From the NCBI GenBank assembly GCA_013331315.1, contig DUGQ01000087.1, forward strand, positions 274 to 5,363: 5,090 nt of DNA, given 5' to 3'. Positions within the stretch are counted from its first letter, which is position 1. The number at the start of each line of letters is the position of its first letter. The position numbers and the translations under genes were made by a program. Under the pieces are notes generated by a model, which had not been told where the DNA came from, ran no database searches, and was given only the letters and a program-made list of their open reading frames with translations. Origin of the DNA: Thermoplasmata archaeon. Its GTDB lineage: Archaea; Thermoplasmatota; Thermoplasmata; UBA10834. Shown piece by piece: positions 1 through 5,090 of the stretch.

Positions 1-498
1 CACCGCCATGGCCGCGACATGGCCGTTGGACAGGGAATGCCCCTTCCTGCAGGATATTTCCAAGAAGACCTCGTTCTCAGCGGCGAGCGATGCCTCCTCC
101 TCCGTTATCGCGCCAGGATGCGCGAGGATGTCCACCTCTGGGTTGGATACCGCGGCCAGGTTCGTGCCATGTTCCACCGGTTCGACCGGCGTCTCCCCGT
201 GCACCACCACCAGCTCAGACCCGTGACTCTTCGCTAGCCTGACGGACTCGTCGATATACCTGACTGGCACGTGCGTGATCTCAACACCCGGAATCGCAAT
301 GATGCCCCAAGCGTCCGCCCGGGAGCAATCCTTCGAGATCTGCTCGGCCATCCAGTCTATACCAGAGAAGGACGCGTGATCGGTGATCGCGAGCGCCATG
401 TGGTCCGCGACGACCGCCCTTCTGATGAGCTCCATCGGAATCAGCTCCCCGTCGCTGAAGACCGTATGAGTATGGAAGTCACACCGCCTCGCCCTCAT
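1..498 (-). CDS. PHP-domain phosphoesterase, candidate histidinol-phosphate phosphatase (3' end beyond window)
   Basis: The first 166 residues of a metal-dependent PHP-family phosphoesterase are open from the ATG at 498 to the left edge without a stop. Visible PHP motifs are the HxH near the N-terminus (H9, H11 in [11 protein letters not shown], with D16), ITDH (H41), GVEI (E73), VVVHGE (H100), DILAHPG (H127) and [15 protein letters not shown] (residues 146-160). These account for most of the expected metal ligands; the last PHP motif, an Asp-x-His near the C-terminus, would lie off the window. The EITHVP, VHGE and GHSxxNG features resemble the archaeal proteins usually labelled histidinol phosphate phosphatase domain. 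The ATG overlaps the hisIE stop as ATGA, and a GGAGGG sequence precedes it by 9 bases. Operon position and the absence of any other phosphatase here suggest it hydrolyses L-histidinol phosphate to histidinol in the cytoplasm. The fold is near certain; the substrate is inferred. Confidence 0.9.
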   Translation of the reverse strand, partial: MRARRCDFHTHTVFSDGELIPMELIRRAVVADHMALAITDHASFSGIDWMAEQISKDCSRADAWGIIAIPGVEITHVPVRYIDESVRLAKSHGSELVVVHGETPVEPVEHGTNLAAVSNPEVDILAHPGAITEEEASLAAENEVFLEISCRKGHSLSNGHVAAMAV

Positions 499-1070
499 TT
501 CCTACGACCCTCCAATTCCTTGTACACTTCCTCGATCTGAATGCCCTCGTCGTACAGGAGTACGAGGAGGTGGTAGACGAGGTCGGCCGCCTCGTAGACG
601 ATCTCCTTGCGACTCTTGTCCTTGGCGGCAATCAGAACCTCGGAGCTCTCCTCAGCTATCTTCTTCAACAGGAGATTGCGGTGGTTCAGAAGCCTACAGG
701 TGTACGATGACTCGCACTGGTTCTTCTTGCGCTCGTCGAATACGCGCCATAGCTCGGATATGATGTCGTCCGGCCGCAGGGGGGCATCGTAGAAGCACGA
801 GTACGTTCCATTGTGGCAGGCTACCCCGGTCTGCTCCACCCTGGCCAGGATCGCGTCGCCGTCGCAGTCCTCGATGAGTTCGACGACCTTCTGGACGTTT
901 CCTGACGTCTCGCCCTTCTTCCATATGCACTGTCTTGAGCGACTCCAGTAATGCATGTACCCTGTCGTTCTAGTCAGCTCCAACGCCTCTTCGTTCGTGA
1001 ACGCCACCATGAGCACGTTGTTGTTCCTCACGTCCTGGGCCACGACGGGGATGAGCTGGTTCTTGGCCAT
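495..1070 (-). CDS. hisIE: Bifunctional phosphoribosyl-AMP cyclohydrolase / phosphoribosyl-ATP pyrophosphohydrolase (HisIE fusion)
   Basis: A 191-residue fusion catalysing steps two and three of histidine synthesis: hydrolysis of PR-ATP to PR-AMP (C-terminal HisE), then opening of the adenine ring (N-terminal HisI). The HisI part (about residues 1-115) shows YWSRSRQ (41-47), [11 protein letters not shown] (52-62), the metal-binding Asp cluster DCDGD (68-72), and the zinc-type cysteines C85 (GVACH) and C92 (SCFY). The HisE part (about 120-191) has the MazG-like helical signature EESSE (140-144) followed by [13 protein letters not shown] (160-172), giving the usual acidic metal-binding set. The ATG at 1070 is chosen over the in-frame GTG at 1079 because GGAGGTG lies 6 bases upstream of the ATG and the GTG falls within it. 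The start overlaps the hisF stop by one base (TGATG), and the stop overlaps the next gene as ATGA. Length is normal for HisIE. Confidence 0.96.
   Translation of the reverse strand: MAKNQLIPVVAQDVRNNNVLMVAFTNEEALELTRTTGYMHYWSRSRQCIWKKGETSGNVQKVVELIEDCDGDAILARVEQTGVACHNGTYSCFYDAPLRPDDIISELWRVFDERKKNQCESSYTCRLLNHRNLLLKKIAEESSEVLIAAKDKSRKEIVYEAADLVYHLLVLLYDEGIQIEEVYKELEGRRK
508..513 (-). promoter_or_regulatory. Probable Shine-Dalgarno sequence of the PHP-domain gene
   Basis: GGAGGG on the minus strand lies 9 bases upstream of the ATG at 498, inside the end of hisIE. It supports the PHP gene as a translated member of the operon. Confidence 0.6.
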
Positions 1071-1834
1071 CAGCCACACCTCCTGACGGGAATCCCGCTT
1101 TTCAGGAGCACTTCCTTCACGTCACGGACCGTGTGCTGCCCGTAGTGGAAGATCGACGCGGCCAGAGCAGCGTCCGCCTCACCCGACGAAAGAACCTCGA
1201 CGATGTGGTCGATGCTTCCGCACCCGCCCGACGCGATCACCGGAACGCTGACCTCGCGCACTATCCTGCGGGTGAGGGAGAGGTCGTAACCACCCTTGAC
1301 GCCGTCGCAATCCATGCTCGTCAGCAGTATCTCTCCGGCCCCTAGCTCGCATACCTCCTTCGTCCACTCGATGGCGTCTCGACCGGACGGTTGCGTCCCT
1401 GAGTGAGTGTAGACTTCCCAACTGTCACCGGTCCGCTTCGCGTCGACGGCTACCACCACGCACTGACTTCCAAAGGCCTTGGCGCACTTGGATATCAATG
1501 ATGGATCTGCAACGGCGGCGGTGTTGATCGAGACCTTGTCCGCGCCCACGCGTAGCATGGTCCTCACGTCCTCGAAGGTTCTGATACCTCCGCCGACGGT
1601 CAGAGGGATGAATAGCTGCTCCGCCGTCTTCCGGACCGCCGAGCGCAGGGTCTCCGCGCCCGCCAAAGAGGCGTTGACGTCCAGGAAGACTATCTCGTCC
1701 GCTCCCTGTTCCTGGTACTTCACCGCCAGGCTAGGCGGGTCGCCGACTTCGGCGAGATCCTTGAAGCATACGCCTTTGACGACGACGCCGTCCTTGACAT
1801 CCAAGCACGGGATGATCCTCTTGGCGAGCGTCAT
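1070..1834 (-). CDS. hisF: Imidazole glycerol phosphate synthase cyclase subunit HisF
   Basis: A 254-residue (beta/alpha)8 barrel that closes the imidazole ring. It uses ammonia passed from HisH to turn PRFAR into imidazole glycerol phosphate and AICAR. The N-terminus [13 protein letters not shown] carries the catalytic Asp at residue 12, and VVVAVDAKR carries the second at D131. Phosphate-binding glycine loops are seen at TVGGGIRT (79-86) and IASGGCG (200-206), with [14 protein letters not shown] at 171-184. The ATG at 1834 is preferred to the in-frame GTG at 1849: it starts at the position typical of the family and overlaps the hisB stop by one base as TGATG. The upstream sequence is only a run of G residues (1842-1847), a weak ribosome site, so translation may depend on coupling to hisB. 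The partner HisH is encoded three genes upstream, with hisA and hisB between. No key residue is missing. Confidence 0.98.
   Translation of the reverse strand: MTLAKRIIPCLDVKDGVVVKGVCFKDLAEVGDPPSLAVKYQEQGADEIVFLDVNASLAGAETLRSAVRKTAEQLFIPLTVGGGIRTFEDVRTMLRVGADKVSINTAAVADPSLISKCAKAFGSQCVVVAVDAKRTGDSWEVYTHSGTQPSGRDAIEWTKEVCELGAGEILLTSMDCDGVKGGYDLSLTRRIVREVSVPVIASGGCGSIDHIVEVLSSGEADAALAASIFHYGQHTVRDVKEVLLKSGIPVRRCG
1077..1083 (-). promoter_or_regulatory. Shine-Dalgarno sequence of hisIE
   Basis: GGAGGTG on the minus strand, 6 bases upstream of the ATG at 1070 and within the last codons of hisF. It decides the hisIE start: the alternative GTG at 1079 overlaps this site and could not use it. Confidence 0.85.
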
Positions 1835-2400
1835 CAGTCGACCCCCCACTTAACGGACGATTTCGTCGAGACTAGCTTCTCGGCTGGGGCCATCGCCTCG
1901 CCAAGAGCGCGGCCCAATGCTTTGAACGTCGCCTCGACGATGTGGTGGCTGTCCACTCCTCTCACGACGACCGTGTGGATGGTCGCCCTGAGCTCCATCG
2001 CAAATGACCTGATGAAATGTGTGTACATCTGATCTGGGAGCTCGAGGTGCACAAACGGTCGGTCAATTAGGTCCACAGTCGCCTGGACGAGCGCCTCGTC
2101 CATTGGCACGACAGCGTTGGCTATGCGCCTGATGTGCGAGCCTCCGAGGGCTTCCCGGTAGGCCCGTCCGAGCGTTATCGCGACATCCTCGACGAGGTGG
2201 TGTTCGATATCCCCAACGGCTTCCACACGCAAGTCGACCCCGGAGTATCTGCCGAGCGTCTCGACCATGTGTCTCAGGAACTCGTCCTGGATCTCGCACT
2301 TGACATCGCCGCTGCCTTCGATGACCACTTCAGCCCGCACCTTGGTCTCTCTCGTCTCACGAGAGACCTTCGCGGAGCGCTTCTCGACCTCCGAATTCAA
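1834..2400 (-). CDS. hisB: Imidazoleglycerol-phosphate dehydratase HisB (monofunctional, divergent)
   Basis: A 188-residue dehydratase converting imidazole glycerol phosphate to imidazole-acetol phosphate, at the family's usual length without a phosphatase domain. The start is a TTG at 2400 that overlaps the hisA stop as TTGA. It has a good GAGGGAG site 5 bases upstream, and no ATG lies between it and the conserved RETKV segment. Expected metal-binding residues are present: H44 (LRHM), H67/H68 and E71 (EHHLVED), H142 (ATIHT), H152/H153 and E156 (SHHIVEA). Substrate-site elements PMDEAL (99-104), DRP (113-115), FKAL (159-162) and the C-terminal STK (178-180) are also present. Surroundings diverge from the common form: LRHM replaces FDHM, EHHLVED replaces DHHTVED, GVDSHH replaces GxNxHH, and the usual TGIGF segment before the first motif is not recognisable. 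Function is likely retained, since every ligand position is filled. The gene sits unusually between hisA and hisF. Confidence 0.93.
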   Translation of the reverse strand: MNSEVEKRSAKVSRETRETKVRAEVVIEGSGDVKCEIQDEFLRHMVETLGRYSGVDLRVEAVGDIEHHLVEDVAITLGRAYREALGGSHIRRIANAVVPMDEALVQATVDLIDRPFVHLELPDQMYTHFIRSFAMELRATIHTVVVRGVDSHHIVEATFKALGRALGEAMAPAEKLVSTKSSVKWGVD

Positions 2401-3107
2401 CTGAACTCCCTCGCCACCTTTCTGAAGTTGATTGCGCCCGTGTATATCGCCATCCCCACGACGACCGAGTCGACCCCCATGCCCCTCAGAAGCTCGAGAT
2501 CGGCCCTGGTCGTGATGCCCCCAGACACGATGACGGGTTTGGAGGTGGACCTTATCAGCCTGCTGATTGGGGCAGGGTTGATACCCTGAAGCTTCCCCTC
2601 AACATCCACATTCGTGTAAAGGAAGCCCCAGATGGACAGACTCTGGAGGTCCTCGGCCACGGAGAATATGTCCTTTCCGGAGCTCTCCTGCCACCCCTTG
2701 ATCAGCACCTGATCGGAGGCCGAGTCGAGGGCGACCACGATGCCGTCCGAGTACTGAGCCGCCAGCTCCTCCACGAAGGCGCGCTCCTGGATCGCCCTGG
2801 TGCCGATTATCACCCGCTCGCATCCGATCTCGAACAACCGGTGGACCTTCGCGGCGGTCCGGATACCGCCTCCGACCTGGACAGGGACGGAGAGAACACC
2901 GATGACGTTCTCTATCAACTCCTCGTTGTTCCCGACGCCCATGGCGGAGTCCAGGTCGATGATGTGTATCATCTCGGCGCCGTCGCTCTGCCATTGTCTC
3001 GCCAATCCTGCGACGTCCTCGATCTCCACACGCTCGGTCCCGGGCTTGCCGCCCACCAACTGCACGCTCTTTGCGCCTCTGATGTCAATCGCCGGTATGA
3101 CCTTCAT
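2397..3107 (-). CDS. hisA: ProFAR isomerase HisA (1-(5-phosphoribosyl)-5-[(5-phosphoribosylamino)methylideneamino]imidazole-4-carboxamide isomerase)
   Basis: A 236-residue (beta/alpha)8 barrel performing the Amadori rearrangement of ProFAR to PRFAR, the substrate of HisF. Motifs in order are MKVIPAIDIRG with catalytic base D8; VQLVGGKPGTE (15-25); HIIDLDSAMG (48-57); VQVGGGIRT (77-84, phosphate loop); IVVALDS with D128 as the second catalytic Asp; KGWQESSG (137-144); LYTNVDVEG with T165; and VIVSGGIT (192-199, second phosphate loop). D8 and D128 separate it from its paralogue HisF, as does the GW motif. The ATG at 3107 overlaps the hisH stop as ATGA, with GGAGGAG 5 bases upstream. The stop overlaps the TTG start of hisB as TTGA. 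I see no residue that would suggest the dual-substrate PriA form, although motif reading alone cannot exclude it; no trp gene is nearby. Confidence 0.97.
   Translation of the reverse strand: MKVIPAIDIRGAKSVQLVGGKPGTERVEIEDVAGLARQWQSDGAEMIHIIDLDSAMGVGNNEELIENVIGVLSVPVQVGGGIRTAAKVHRLFEIGCERVIIGTRAIQERAFVEELAAQYSDGIVVALDSASDQVLIKGWQESSGKDIFSVAEDLQSLSIWGFLYTNVDVEGKLQGINPAPISRLIRSTSKPVIVSGGITTRADLELLRGMGVDSVVVGMAIYTGAINFRKVAREFS
2406..2412 (-). promoter_or_regulatory. Shine-Dalgarno sequence of hisB supporting a TTG start
   Basis: GAGGGAG on the minus strand, 5 bases upstream of the TTG at 2400 and inside the end of hisA. Together with the TTGA stop/start overlap it supports initiation at a TTG codon, since no ATG or GTG precedes the conserved N-terminal segment of HisB. 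Confidence 0.7.
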
Positions 3108-3703
3108 GCCAACTCCTCCGCGATCCTGATGAAGTTCGATAGTAGTCTTAGTCCGGGGGCGCTGCTCTTCTCGGGGTGGAACTGAACCCCACAGATCGCG
3201 CCCTTCCTCACGGCTGAGGGAAACACCTCACCGTATTCGGTCTCAGATATTGTGACCTTTTCGGTCGGATAACACACGTATGAGTTGGCGAAGTAGAACT
3301 GGGAGTCCGAGGTGATGCCGTCGAACAGATTATCGCCGTTGTGTGACACCGCGTTCCATCCCATGTGGGGTACCCGCGGCGCCTGAAGCCTCCTAGCACA
3401 TCCCTTGATGACGGAGACGCCCTCACCCCGAGACTCCTCGCTTCCCTCAAACAGTATCTGCATCCCGAGGCATATGCCGAGGGTGGGAACCCCTGATTCG
3501 ATTGCTGACCGGACCGCTGGGAGGGCAGGCCTGAGGACATCCATCGCTGCCCCGAAAGCGCCGACACCGGGAAAGACTATGCACCTGGCGCGTGCCAGAC
3601 CATCGGGGTCTGACGATACCTCCGTCGCCGCACCGGCCCGTTCCAACCCTTTGGTGATGCTGTGCAGGTTGCCCACTCCGTAGTCAGCGACCGTGATCTT
3701 CAT
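3104..3703 (-). CDS. hisH: Imidazole glycerol phosphate synthase glutaminase subunit HisH
   Basis: A 199-residue class I glutamine amidotransferase that hydrolyses glutamine and channels ammonia to HisF. Visible signatures are the N-terminal ADYGVGNLHSI (6-16), the oxyanion-strand region FPGVGAFG (44-51), the nucleophile C78 in GICLGMQ, PHMGWN (112-117), FYFANSYVC (136-144) and the catalytic pair H176/E178 in VQFHPEKS. The triad is complete and the length is typical. The ATG at 3703 overlaps the hisC stop by one base (TGATG), with GAGGTG (3709-3714) 5 bases upstream. The stop overlaps the hisA start as ATGA. The partner gene hisF is in the same operon but two genes further on, so stoichiometry probably depends on the polycistronic message. 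Confidence 0.97.
   Translation of the reverse strand: MKITVADYGVGNLHSITKGLERAGAATEVSSDPDGLARARCIVFPGVGAFGAAMDVLRPALPAVRSAIESGVPTLGICLGMQILFEGSEESRGEGVSVIKGCARRLQAPRVPHMGWNAVSHNGDNLFDGITSDSQFYFANSYVCYPTEKVTISETEYGEVFPSAVRKGAICGVQFHPEKSSAPGLRLLSNFIRIAEELA
3113..3119 (-). promoter_or_regulatory. Shine-Dalgarno sequence of hisA
   Basis: GGAGGAG on the minus strand, 5 bases upstream of the hisA ATG at 3107 and within the last codons of hisH. It is among the strongest ribosome sites in the window. Confidence 0.8.
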
Positions 3704-4764
3704 CAGGACACCTCGTTCAAGACCAATCGCAAGACTTCGAGGAACTTCTCCATCATCGGTCTGGGGCCTATCGTCACTCTGACGTGGTCACGTAGCAGAG
3801 GATAAGCTCCACAGTCGCGGATGGCCACTCCGTTCTTCCTCATCGCCCTGACGAGTGTCTCGCTGCTGATCGGGGACTTGCACAACAGGAAGTTGCACTC
3901 TGACGGATAGACGCCGAACCCTAGCGGCTCGATCATCTTGGCAAGGTACTCGCGCTGGACCTTCATCTCCTGGACCTGGGCACGAACCCATTCGCCGTTG
4001 TCCAGGGCGGCGATCGCCACTGACTCGGTGAACGTGTTGAGTCCAAAGGGCGTGCGCACGCGCCTCATCTCATCGACGACTTCTTCGCGCGACACCGCGA
4101 ACCCCGCCCTGAGGCCTGCGATTCCGTACGCTTTGGAGAAAGTTCTGATGTCGATAGCGCGTTCGCAAGACATGACCTCCCGCATCATGTTCGAATCGCA
4201 GAAGTCCGAATAAGCCTCATCCAGTATAGTGAGACCTTCTGACTCTGCGAGGACGCGCCCCACAGAGTCCGCGTCCAGCAGATTCGCGGTCGGGTTGTTC
4301 GGCTGGCACAAGGCAGTCAGTTTCGCCCTCTGCTCCAGTAGCTCGTCCACTGGAAGGGTGAAGTCATCCCGCAGTACGATCTCCTTGACGACGGCGAAGT
4401 TCGCCTTCGCGTAGAACTTGTACATGCTGAACGTCGGGGCGGGCTGACAGAAGACATCGCCTGGGTTGATGAACGTCTTGCATACGATGTCCAGCAACTC
4501 ATCGGACCCGTTCCCGACTATTATCTCCCTTGGTGAGACTTCGAACTCCGAGGCGAGGCGTGTCCTGAGTGCGTCCGAGTTCTCACTCGGATAAGCCCAG
4601 AGCCGTGAGAAGTCGAACTTCTCCGCCGCGTCTACAGCGGCGGGGTTCACCCCGAACAGGTTGGCGTTGTCGTTCAGCAAGAGCATGTCGCTGCTGGCAA
4701 GGGAATACGATGGGCGGCTGAGCGATTCGAGCGCCGTCCTCCTCAACTCTCCTATCGAAGGCAT
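3703..4764 (-). CDS. hisC: Histidinol-phosphate aminotransferase HisC
   Basis: A 353-residue fold-type I PLP aminotransferase that converts imidazole-acetol phosphate plus glutamate to L-histidinol phosphate. The Schiff-base lysine is K211 in TFSKAYGIAGLRAG. Other PLP-site features are GNGSDE (84-89), PNNPTA (155-160, N157), LDEAYSDF (181-188, D182 and Y185) and R219. The substrate-side arginine lies in HVRVTIG (R329). The N-terminal LNDNANLFG (30-38) and WAYPSEN (56-62) take the place of the usual NENP and RYPD elements. PNNPTA instead of the common PNNPTG is a mild deviation. The ATG at 4764 overlaps the hisD stop as TGATG, with GAGGTG (4772-4777) 7 bases upstream. A related class I/II aminotransferase with broader specificity is possible in principle, but position between hisD and hisH makes HisC by far the best call. 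Confidence 0.95.
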   Translation of the reverse strand: MPSIGELRRTALESLSRPSYSLASSDMLLLNDNANLFGVNPAAVDAAEKFDFSRLWAYPSENSDALRTRLASEFEVSPREIIVGNGSDELLDIVCKTFINPGDVFCQPAPTFSMYKFYAKANFAVVKEIVLRDDFTLPVDELLEQRAKLTALCQPNNPTANLLDADSVGRVLAESEGLTILDEAYSDFCDSNMMREVMSCERAIDIRTFSKAYGIAGLRAGFAVSREEVVDEMRRVRTPFGLNTFTESVAIAALDNGEWVRAQVQEMKVQREYLAKMIEPLGFGVYPSECNFLLCKSPISSETLVRAMRKNGVAIRDCGAYPLLRDHVRVTIGPRPMMEKFLEVLRLVLNEVS

Positions 4765-5090
4765 CAGCGGCCACCTCTCGATCTCAGCCGCGCGGCCTCG
4801 GCGTGATTTGGCAACCCTTCCGCCTCAGCCATCAGCGCAGTAGCTGGGGCGAGGGTGGCCGCGCCCTTGGCGGTCAGCTGCTGATAAGGTAGGATCTTCA
4901 GAAAGTCGTACACTGACAGCCCGGACCGCACCCTCGCTGTCCCCATGGTGGGGAGCACGTGGTTAGGACCCGAGCAGTAGTCTCCGAAGGCGACGGAAGA
5001 AGATGCGCCCAAGAACACAGAGCCCGCGTTGCGAACGGAGGACAGTGCCTCCTCCGGGGACTTCGTGTCGATTACCAAGTGCTCTGGGGC
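4764..5090 (-). CDS. hisD: Histidinol dehydrogenase HisD, C-terminal 108 residues (5' end beyond window)
   Basis: The last 108 residues of the zinc- and NAD-dependent enzyme that oxidises histidinol to histidine in two steps; the family is about 430 residues, so roughly three quarters lies to the right. The fragment opens directly on the catalytic motif APEH, whose Glu and His (residues 3 and 4 of the fragment) match the general base pair known from the E. coli enzyme (E326/H327). It continues with FGDYCSGPNHVLPT, giving the zinc Asp (fragment D37) and the substrate-site His (H44). It ends with EGLPNHAEAARLR, where E91 and H96 have the same five-residue spacing as E. coli E414 and the zinc ligand H419. 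A TTG at 5078 could look like a start but falls just after APEH, inside the conserved domain, so the gene runs off the edge. The stop overlaps the hisC start by one base. Confidence 0.97.
   Translation of the reverse strand, partial: APEHLVIDTKSPEEALSSVRNAGSVFLGASSSVAFGDYCSGPNHVLPTMGTARVRSGLSVYDFLKILPYQQLTAKGAATLAPATALMAEAEGLPNHAEAARLRSRGGR

Noticed and set aside
271..540. Plus-strand open frame of 89 codons near the left end
   Set aside because: It is antisense to the PHP-domain gene and the end of hisIE, which have clear family motifs; its Arg- and Pro-rich translation is typical of shadow frames.
1071..1079. Extended hisIE start at GTG 1079
   Set aside because: The GTG lies within the GGAGGTG ribosome site that serves the ATG at 1070.
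1835..1849. Extended hisF start at GTG 1849
   Set aside because: It would add five residues (MGGRL) ahead of the normal HisF N-terminus and overlap hisB further; the ATG at 1834 gives the family-typical start and the TGATG coupling.
2134..2589. Plus-strand open frame of 151 codons across the hisB/hisA junction
   Set aside because: It is antisense to two well-supported genes, has no recognisable motif, and its openness follows from GC-rich codon structure on the other strand.
5076..5078. TTG at 5078 as a start for a short separate gene
   Set aside because: The frame stays open to the window edge and the upstream codons encode the HisD catalytic motif APEH, so this is an internal leucine codon of hisD.
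1..5090. Mobile element, CRISPR, phage or defence system
   Set aside because: Both strands were read through; every base belongs to a histidine-pathway gene or the coupled PHP gene, and no direct-repeat arrays, transposase motifs or terminal inverted repeats were seen.
1..5090. Internal promoters or terminators
   Set aside because: There is no intergenic base between genes and no GC hairpin followed by a T run on the coding strand; the window appears to lie inside a single transcript.

Overview
The window is one gap-free stretch of a histidine biosynthesis operon, read entirely from the minus strand. In transcription order (descending coordinates) it holds: the C-terminal end of hisD, cut by the right edge; hisC; hisH; hisA; hisB; hisF; a fused hisIE; and the N-terminal three quarters or so of a PHP-domain phosphoesterase gene, cut by the left edge. 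No RNA gene, mobile element, CRISPR array, promoter or terminator is visible, and no stretch lies outside the genes. All substantial plus-strand open frames are antisense shadows.

Layout: hisD' 5090-4764, hisC 4764-3703, hisH 3703-3104, hisA 3107-2397, hisB 2400-1834, hisF 1834-1070, hisIE 1070-495, PHP gene 498-1. All seven junctions overlap by one base (TGATG) or four bases (ATGA, or TTGA at hisB). All seven visible stop codons are TGA, and most starts have a purine-rich Shine-Dalgarno sequence inside the previous gene. This predicts one polycistronic mRNA with translational coupling.

Pathway logic: HisIE carries out the second and third steps (PR-ATP pyrophosphohydrolase, PR-AMP cyclohydrolase). 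HisA isomerises ProFAR to PRFAR. HisH and HisF form the glutamine-dependent IGP synthase. HisB dehydrates IGP to imidazole-acetol phosphate, HisC transaminates it to histidinol phosphate, a phosphatase gives histidinol, and HisD oxidises that twice to histidine. HisB here is only the dehydratase, with no HAD phosphatase domain, so the PHP protein at the end of the operon is the obvious candidate for histidinol-phosphate phosphatase. hisG (first step) is not in the window and would have to lie outside it, probably upstream of hisD.

Organism: the DNA is GC-rich (high fifties percent by eye). The style of the HisA, HisF and HisB sequences, the PHP protein family and the tight coupling suggest an archaeon, perhaps of the Thermoplasmatota or a related lineage. 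This is an impression from protein style and was not tested by search. The window is mostly core metabolism. The points worth a second look are the PHP gene, the divergent active-site surroundings of HisB, and the perfectly tiled gene junctions.
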